Assembly (NCBI GenBank): GCA_041547565.1
Contig: JBFEUI010000137.1
Coordinates: 1-5,570 of the forward strand
Reading direction: 5' to 3'
Length of the DNA: 5,570 bases
From: JBFEUI01 sp041547565
GTDB lineage: Bacteria; Pseudomonadota; Gammaproteobacteria; Thiohalomonadales; Thiohalomonadaceae
In this document: piece by piece, positions 1 through 5,570 of the stretch
Position numbering within the stretch: the first letter of the stretch is position 1
How the letters are laid out: each line of letters starts with the position of its first letter
Translations under genes and position numbers: made by a program
Notes under the pieces: model-generated
Databases searched by the model: none
What the model saw: only the letters and a program-made list of their open reading frames with translations
What the model was told of the DNA's origin: nothing

Positions 1-690
1 CAGGTTCTTCTGCGCATCCGCCTTGAACGACTCGATCTCCACCGTCACCGCATAGGGCAGCTCCTTGCCCATGCGCCGCATCAGTTTTTCCCTGACAATC
101 TCGGCGGCAAGAAAGCGTTCACTGCGATCGGTTATCTGGTCCTCGGGGTACATCGGCGGCATCGCCGGCAAGTAGCTGACCACCAGCTGTTCAAGCTGAT
201 CGATGTTGTCTCCCTTGAGTGCCGACAGGGGGATAATTTCCGCGAACTGTCCCTTTGTCTCCAGCCCCTGCAGGGTCGGCAACAGTGCCTCTTTGTCCCG
301 GATACGGTCAACCTTGTTCACCACCATGACCACCGGGGCGCGCAGACCCTTGAGTCTGGCCAGGACATTGTCATCCTCTTCGGTCCAGTTTTCCGCCTCG
401 ACCACAAACAGCACCAGATCCACATCCTCCAGACTGGCGCTGGCCGCGCGATTCATATAGCGGTTCATCGCCTTTTTGGCATTGAGGTGCAGGCCGGGCG
501 TATCGACATAGACACACTGGTAGTCATCGCCGGTTTTTATCCCCAGGATGCGGTGACGCGTCGTCTGCGGCTTATGCGAGGTAATGGAAATCTTTTGCCC
601 CAGGATATGGTTCATCAAGGTCGACTTGCCCACGTTGGGGCGTCCGACGATGGCGACATACCCGCTGCGAAAATCGTCTGTATCAGTCAT
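1..690 (-). CDS. era: GTPase Era, 3' end cut off by window edge
   Basis: Era is an essential GTPase that binds the 3' end of 16S rRNA through a KH domain and acts in 30S subunit maturation at the inner face of the membrane. I translated 230 in-frame residues from the ATG at 690 to the window edge. The family is about 300 residues long, so most of the KH domain lies outside. Visible motifs are G1 GRPNVGKS (residues 16-23), the switch I segment around QTTRHRI (42-48), G3 DTPG (63-66), G4 NKVD (125-128) and G5 SAL (156-158). The linker into the KH domain (ERFLAAEIVREKL) follows. The start overlaps the end of rnc by 8 bases (ATGACTGA, 683-690) and has no convincing Shine-Dalgarno sequence of its own, so translational coupling to rnc is likely. 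No frameshift or missing GTPase residue is seen. The identification is essentially certain. Confidence 0.98.
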   Translation of the reverse strand, partial: MTDTDDFRSGYVAIVGRPNVGKSTLMNHILGQKISITSHKPQTTRHRILGIKTGDDYQCVYVDTPGLHLNAKKAMNRYMNRAASASLEDVDLVLFVVEAENWTEEDDNVLARLKGLRAPVVMVVNKVDRIRDKEALLPTLQGLETKGQFAEIIPLSALKGDNIDQLEQLVVSYLPAMPPMYPEDQITDRSERFLAAEIVREKLMRRMGKELPYAVTVEIESFKADAQKNL

Positions 691-1360
691 CTGCAAGTTG
701 TCTCAATGCGGCGTCTGCGGCGGCCTGCTCCGCCTTGCGCCTGCTGCTGCCCACACCCACCGCGGCCTCACCCAGGCCGTCCACTTCACAGCTTACCGTG
801 AACGTCTGTTCATGCGCCTTGCCCTCTACTGACAACACATCGTAACTGGGCAATGGGCTGTGCCGCGACTGCAACAACTCCTGCAACCGGGTTTTGGGAT
901 CTTTCTGCGCCGTTTCCGGGCGCGCCTGCTCCAGGCGTTCGGCAAACAGCGCAAGTATTAGCGGTTTGACGGTCGCGATATCCGAATCAAGATAGATCGC
1001 ACCGAGCACGGCCTCAAAGGCATCGGCCAGGATGGACTCGCGCCGGAAGCCGCCGCTTTTAAGTTCCCCCGAACCCAGCCGCAAATAATCACCCAGGCGC
1101 AGTTCCCGTGCCAGTTCTGCCAGCGTTTCCCCTTTCACCAGGGAGGCACGCAGCCGACTCAGCTTGCCTTCGTTTGCCTGGGGAAACCGGTTGTAAAGTT
1201 CTGCCGAAATGACGAAGCTCAGGATGGCATCGCCAAGAAATTCAAGACGCTCGTTATTTTGTGCCGCTGCACTGCGATGAGTCAGCGCACTTTCCAGAAG
1301 CATCGGGTCATTGAACTGGTAGCCGAGCGTTCGAACCAGTGCATCGAGGGGTTGCCTCAA
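683..1360 (-). CDS. rnc: Ribonuclease III
   Basis: RNase III cleaves double-stranded RNA. It processes the rRNA precursor and several mRNAs as a Mg-dependent homodimer in the cytoplasm. The 225-residue product matches the usual length (226 in E. coli). The signature NERLEFLGDAIL covers residues 36-47. The expected metal and catalytic acidic residues are E37, E40, D44, D113 and E116, the last two in ADAFEAVLGAIYLD. A double-stranded-RNA-binding domain follows from about residue 154 to 223 and ends in the typical Lys/Ala-rich helix (SSRRKAEQAAADAAL). The start is TTG at 1360. No in-frame ATG or GTG occurs before Met20, and the TTG start aligns well with the family N-terminus. The TTG shares bases with the DUF4845 stop (TTGA, 2-base overlap), with AAGG four bases upstream as a possible ribosome binding site. 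The downstream overlap with era is the classic rnc-era arrangement. Confidence 0.98.
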   Translation of the reverse strand: MRQPLDALVRTLGYQFNDPMLLESALTHRSAAAQNNERLEFLGDAILSFVISAELYNRFPQANEGKLSRLRASLVKGETLAELARELRLGDYLRLGSGELKSGGFRRESILADAFEAVLGAIYLDSDIATVKPLILALFAERLEQARPETAQKDPKTRLQELLQSRHSPLPSYDVLSVEGKAHEQTFTVSCEVDGLGEAAVGVGSSRRKAEQAAADAALRQLADD

Positions 1361-1731
1361 ATCGCCTTCACCTCTGCTTGGTTACTGAATGTCAGTAGAA
1401 AATCAATGTTGTGCACGAAGTGGATAACGCGTTCATATTCCACTGTAATGATATACTGATAGCCTTCTCGAGCTATCTTGATATCTTTCTTGTCAACGGA
1501 TTTGATATCGTTCACGGCGAATCGTTTTGAAATCCTGTCACGAATCTCCAGCGGGCCAAGCTTTTCCCTGTTTGCCTCATCCACCACACTATTGATCGAC
1601 TCTTCAATCTGATAGGCCTCCAGGTAGGGAGGAAAAAGCTTAATGGCGATCATCGCGATCACCACAATAATGACGGCACCAATCAGCATCGATCCCAGCG
1701 AAATTCCCCGTTGCCTGTTTGGAAGGTTCAT
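1357..1731 (-). CDS. DUF4845 family small membrane protein
   Basis: This is a 124-residue protein of unknown function, placed between signal peptidase I and RNase III where DUF4845 (PF16137-type) proteins usually sit. I assign the family from this position, the length and the overall pattern. After a short basic N-terminus (NRQRG, residues 5-9) there is one strong hydrophobic segment at about residues 13-33. A charged domain of about 90 residues follows that should lie outside the cytoplasm. The N-terminus resembles a type IV prepilin (basic, Gly9, then a hydrophobic helix) but lacks the Glu at position +5. The ATG at 1731 has GGAG eight bases upstream and lies 18 bases after the lepB stop. 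The stop overlaps the rnc start. GC is about 46 percent, and about 38 percent over 1381-1500, clearly lower than neighbouring genes. No enzymatic motif is visible. Confidence 0.88.
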   Translation of the reverse strand: MNLPNRQRGISLGSMLIGAVIIVVIAMIAIKLFPPYLEAYQIEESINSVVDEANREKLGPLEIRDRISKRFAVNDIKSVDKKDIKIAREGYQYIITVEYERVIHFVHNIDFLLTFSNQAEVKAI

Positions 1732-1749
1732 TCGTGCTGCTCCATTTGT

Positions 1750-2574
1750 TTATTCAATTGTTGAGCCCAAACGAGTCCAGTCGACAAATCCATCTGTCTT
1801 GGAATCCCAGTTCATCCAGATAAAAAATGCCTTGCCGACCAGGTTTTCATCCGGCACCGTTCCCCAGAAACGGCTGTCACGGCTGTTATCCCTATTATCA
1901 CCCATGACGAAGTATTCGTCTTCCGGCACGACAAATTCAAAATTCATGTCCGCCCTTCGGGTATCGACCAGAATATCATGTTTCACACCCAGCAGGTCTT
2001 CCGTGCGGTGGCTGGCGCCGGTCATCCTGGCGCCCCCGCCAACGCCGACATAGGCCGCTACAGGGCTCTGCTCGGCCTGGTTACCATTTATATATAGAAT
2101 TTTATTGCGGTAAGCAATGTGGTCACCCGGCACTCCGACAACCCGCTTGATGTAGTCGACACTGGGATTTTCCGGGTAGCGAAACACCACAATATCGCCA
2201 CGGGCCGGATCGGCGATATCGATCACCTTCCTGTTCAGCACCGGCAGGCGGATGCCGTAGCTGTACTTGTTGACCAGGATAAAATCGCCCACCAGCAGGG
2301 TCGGCATCATGGAACCGGAGGGAATTCGAAACGGCTCAACGACAAAAGAGCGTACCACCAGCACAATGAGCACGATGGGGAAGAAGGAGCGGGCCAGGTC
2401 GACGATATACGGCTCCTTGGGTGCCGCCCCGGCACGCGCCGTCCCCTCACTCTCCCCGTGTTCAGCCGGTGCCGCAGCACGCTGCTGTCGCCGGGGGGCG
2501 AAATAGAGTGCATCCATGGCCCAGATTAGACCGGTTACAAACGTCGCCAGAACCAGAAATGCCGGAAAACTCAT
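1750..2574 (-). CDS. lepB: Signal peptidase I
   Basis: LepB is the inner-membrane leader peptidase that removes signal peptides from Sec- and Tat-exported proteins, using a Ser/Lys dyad on the periplasmic side. The 274-residue product is close to Pseudomonas LepB and shorter than the 324 residues of E. coli. Segments in order are TM1 (about 2-22), an Ala/charged low-complexity cytoplasmic loop (about 27-55), TM2 (about 64-78) and the catalytic domain. Box B, IPSGSMMPTLLVGDF (84-98), carries the nucleophile Ser88. YIKRVVGVPGD (141-151) carries the general base Lys143. Box E, GDNRDNSRDSRFWG, covers 225-238. No cysteine occurs, so the disulfide of the E. coli enzyme is absent. The ATG at 2574 lies two bases after the lepA stop. 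TAAGGA, inside the end of lepA, is the ribosome binding site, so lepB is translationally linked to lepA. The gene is intact. Confidence 0.98.
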   Translation of the reverse strand: MSFPAFLVLATFVTGLIWAMDALYFAPRRQQRAAAPAEHGESEGTARAGAAPKEPYIVDLARSFFPIVLIVLVVRSFVVEPFRIPSGSMMPTLLVGDFILVNKYSYGIRLPVLNRKVIDIADPARGDIVVFRYPENPSVDYIKRVVGVPGDHIAYRNKILYINGNQAEQSPVAAYVGVGGGARMTGASHRTEDLLGVKHDILVDTRRADMNFEFVVPEDEYFVMGDNRDNSRDSRFWGTVPDENLVGKAFFIWMNWDSKTDGFVDWTRLGSTIE

Positions 2575-3049
2575 CGTTACTTGTCCTTACCCACGTCAAG
2601 AATGGCCAGGAAGGCCTCCTGCGGCACTTCCACGCTGCCGACCTGCTTCATACGCTTTTTACCCGCCTTCTGCTTTTCCAGCAACTTGCGTTTGCGTGTG
2701 GCATCGCCCCCGTAACACTTGGCTGTCACGTTCTTGCGCAGCGCCTTGACGTTGGTGCGGGCAATAATGTGCGAGCCGATCGCCGCCTGTATCGCCACAT
2801 CAAACATCTGCCGCGGTATCAACTCACGCATCTTCTCGGCCAGTTCACGCCCGCGCATCTGCGCCTGGTCACGGTGGACGATGATTGAAAGTGCGTCAAC
2901 CTTTTCACTGTTTATCAGGATGTCGAGTCGTACCAGATCAGCCGTCTGAAAGCGGTCGAACTGGTAGTCCAGCGAGGCATAGCCCCGGCTGACCGACTTG
3001 AGCCGGTCAAAGAAGTCCAGCACCACCTCGTTCATCGGCAGCTCGTAGC

Positions 3050-4381
<1,332 letters not shown>

Positions 4382-4404
4382 GTGTTACCAGAATCTGTTC
4401 AGGG

Positions 4405-4433
4405 ATAAACAAAGAGGCACCCTCAGGTGCCTC
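4405..4433 (-). terminator. Rho-independent terminator after the mucD-glutaredoxin unit
   Basis: Read on the minus strand, an 8-base-pair perfect stem GAGGCACC / GGTGCCTC with a TGAG tetraloop (stem-loop 4414-4433) is followed at once by TTTGTTTAT (4405-4413). It lies 36 bases past the stop of the glutaredoxin-like gene and 32 bases (stem-loop edge) before the lepA start. On the plus strand the stem is not followed by a T-run, so it acts in one direction, ending the mucD-glutaredoxin transcript. Any transcript starting upstream of it and serving lepA would have to read through it. Confidence 0.85.
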
Positions 4434-4456
4434 ATCGGATTTATTCAACTTTTGGA

Positions 4457-4484
4457 ATTCTACCTAAAATCAGTGGGATGCGAA
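4457..4484 (-). promoter_or_regulatory. Candidate sigma-70 promoter for the lepA operon
   Basis: On the minus strand there is TTCGCA (4479-4484, four of six matches to TTGACA), a 16-base spacer, and TAGAAT (4457-4462, five of six matches to TATAAT). It spans the last codons of the glutaredoxin-like gene and the start of the gap before lepA. It would start transcription upstream of the terminator hairpin. This is pattern matching only; the -35 box is weak and the site may be chance. Confidence 0.3.
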
Positions 4485-4712
4485 ATAGTTCTCAAGCTTT
4501 TCCGGGTCAAGAAAATAGTGGCAGATTTCGCTGCCCGCCCCCCTGAGGACGGGCACCTTGTCACCATATTTATCGCTCAGTGCCACGGCACTATCCACAT
4601 CGACCAGTTCCAGCTCAAAGTCGTAGCGTGTCCGCAGCGCTTCCAGCTCAAGCTGCATCGCCTCGCACAGCGAACAGCCGCTACGCACAATCAGCTGAAG
4701 TCGCCGTGTCAC
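4470..4712 (-). CDS. Glutaredoxin-like (DUF836-type) thiol-redox protein
   Basis: This 80-residue protein has a compact thioredoxin fold. A beta strand (LQLIVRS) leads into the CxxC motif CSLC at residues 13-16. A helix follows, then a beta strand (FELELVDVDSA), the cis-proline motif KVPVL with Pro54, and a final helix (PEKLENYFA). It lacks the CPYC motif and the glutathione-binding TVP motif of classical glutaredoxins, so it belongs with the small glutaredoxin-like proteins of the DUF836 group. The true substrate is unknown. No signal peptide is present, so it should be cytoplasmic, unlike its neighbour MucD. A third cysteine is Cys64. The start is GTG at 4712, directly after the mucD stop (TAA then GTG, zero spacing). 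GGAG in the last mucD codons serves as ribosome binding site, so expression is coupled to mucD. A terminator follows the gene. Confidence 0.88.
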   Translation of the reverse strand: MTRRLQLIVRSGCSLCEAMQLELEALRTRYDFELELVDVDSAVALSDKYGDKVPVLRGAGSEICHYFLDPEKLENYFASH

Positions 4713-5570
4713 TTACTCCGGCACCCTGAGCGCCAGGAACATGGGACCACTGCGGCGCCGGATCAATACCGGTACCGACTTGCCCCTGGGCAGTGCATTG
4801 ACCACCTGCCTGAAGTGCTCGACACCCTTGAGTTTTATGCCGTTCAGCTTGACGATGACATCGCCGCTGCGGATACCCGCATCGGCTGCCGCCCCGGGCT
4901 CGACACCCTCGACCGCAACGCCACCCTCTTCCACACCGGAGAGTTCGCGGACTTCATCCGGCACCGCCAGCACGCTCATGCCCAGCATGTTCGACTTTGA
5001 TTTTTTCTCCTTGGCGGTGGCCTGCTGGAATTCTTCCTCCTTAGGCAACTCGCCGATGGTCACCTTGGCAACACGGCTCTTGCCGTCACGCATTAGCTGC
5101 AAAGTGGCGACACTGCCTGCACGCACCCGACCGACAAGCGGCGGCAGATCAGAGGAGTACGTGATCTTGCTGCCGTTAAAGGAGGTAATGATATCGCCCT
5201 CTTTCAGACCGGCATTCGCGGCAGGCGAACCGTCCATCACCTCCGCCACCAGTGCTCCATGTGGCGTCTTCATGCCGAATGATTCGGCCAGTTCACGGGT
5301 TACATCCTGGATCAGCACGCCAAGCCAGCCGCGCGCGACGCTGCCATGCGCCTTGAGGTCGGCCACGACACCTTCGGCCATGGAAGCCGGCACGGCGAAG
5401 CCGATGCCGACATTACCGCCGCTGGGAGAGAAGATCGCGGTGTTCACGCCCACCACCTCGCCCCGAAGATTGAACGACGGGCCACCGGAGCTGCCGCGGT
5501 TGATGGGCGCGTCGATCTGCAGGAAGTCGTCATAGAGTCCCGCGCCAATGCCCCGGCCCTTGGCCGAGAC
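4713..5570 (-). CDS. mucD: Do/DegP-family periplasmic serine protease MucD, N-terminal part outside window
   Basis: MucD/DegP proteins are periplasmic trypsin-like proteases and chaperones that degrade misfolded envelope proteins and dampen the sigma-E/AlgU stress response. The window holds the last 285 residues of a protein expected to be about 470 long; the signal peptide, His and Asp of the triad lie beyond the edge. The visible part opens with the end of the protease domain. DAPINRGSSGGPSFNL carries the catalytic serine at fragment residue 28 (GSSGG, normally GNSGG), and GIGFAVP follows. PDZ1 begins at RGWLGVLIQ and spans about fragment residues 80-175. A Lys/Glu-rich linker (about 177-193) and PDZ2 (about 194-285) follow. 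The RGWLGV...ESFG pattern and the nearby lepA favour mucD naming over degP. The gene ends with TAA at 4713, abutting the glutaredoxin-like gene. Confidence 0.95.
   Translation of the reverse strand, partial: VSAKGRGIGAGLYDDFLQIDAPINRGSSGGPSFNLRGEVVGVNTAIFSPSGGNVGIGFAVPASMAEGVVADLKAHGSVARGWLGVLIQDVTRELAESFGMKTPHGALVAEVMDGSPAANAGLKEGDIITSFNGSKITYSSDLPPLVGRVRAGSVATLQLMRDGKSRVAKVTIGELPKEEEFQQATAKEKKSKSNMLGMSVLAVPDEVRELSGVEEGGVAVEGVEPGAAADAGIRSGDVIVKLNGIKLKGVEHFRQVVNALPRGKSVPVLIRRRSGPMFLALRVPE

Noticed and set aside
4407..4433. Terminator hairpin as a bidirectional terminator
   Set aside because: On the plus strand the stem is followed by ATCGGATTT, not a T-run, and there is no plus-strand gene for it to serve.
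4741..5535. 264-residue Ser/Thr/Pro-rich open frame on the plus strand
   Set aside because: It is the antisense shadow of the MucD PDZ domains. The low-complexity composition is typical of reverse-strand reading of a GC-rich gene.

Overview
This window looks like the conserved envelope-stress and RNA-processing neighbourhood of a gammaproteobacterial chromosome. All six genes lie on the minus strand. In transcription order (right to left) they are the 3' part of mucD (Do/DegP-family periplasmic protease), a small glutaredoxin-like gene, lepA (elongation factor 4), lepB (signal peptidase I), a DUF4845-type small membrane protein, rnc (RNase III), and the 5' part of era (ribosome-assembly GTPase). 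The order mucD ... lepA-lepB-DUF4845-rnc-era is familiar from Pseudomonas and purple-sulfur or sulfur-oxidising gammaproteobacteria. The MucD-like PDZ sequence and the LepA/LepB sequences fit that group. I infer a Chromatiales-like or related gammaproteobacterium but cannot name a genus. GC content is in the mid-50s percent by eye, apart from an AT-richer DUF4845 gene.

Layout. Positions 4713-5570 hold the C-terminal 285 residues of MucD, with the catalytic serine and two PDZ domains. It runs with zero spacing into a GTG-started 80-residue CxxC protein (4470-4712). A good Rho-independent terminator (stem 4414-4433) then closes that unit. The next unit is lepA (2577-4381), lepB (1750-2574), DUF4845 (1357-1731), rnc (683-1360) and era (1-690, cut by the window edge). 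Its genes are separated by 2-18 bases or overlap by 2-8 bases, so it is almost certainly one operon.

The most notable finding is that lepA is broken by a one-base deletion near 3083-3087, in a short A-run on the coding strand. The GTPase-bearing N-terminal 433 residues and the C-terminal 168 residues are both intact in sequence but lie in different frames. The two frames join into a normal 601-residue LepA if one base is restored. This is either a sequencing or assembly indel or a recent pseudogenisation of a gene that is dispensable in E. coli.

Together the genes cover periplasmic protein quality control (MucD), translation (LepA), secretion (LepB), double-stranded RNA processing (RNase III) and 30S maturation (Era). 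I see no mobile element, CRISPR, tRNA, rRNA or novel defence-type system. No stretch over 300 bases lacks a gene; the longest gap is the 88 bases at 4382-4469.
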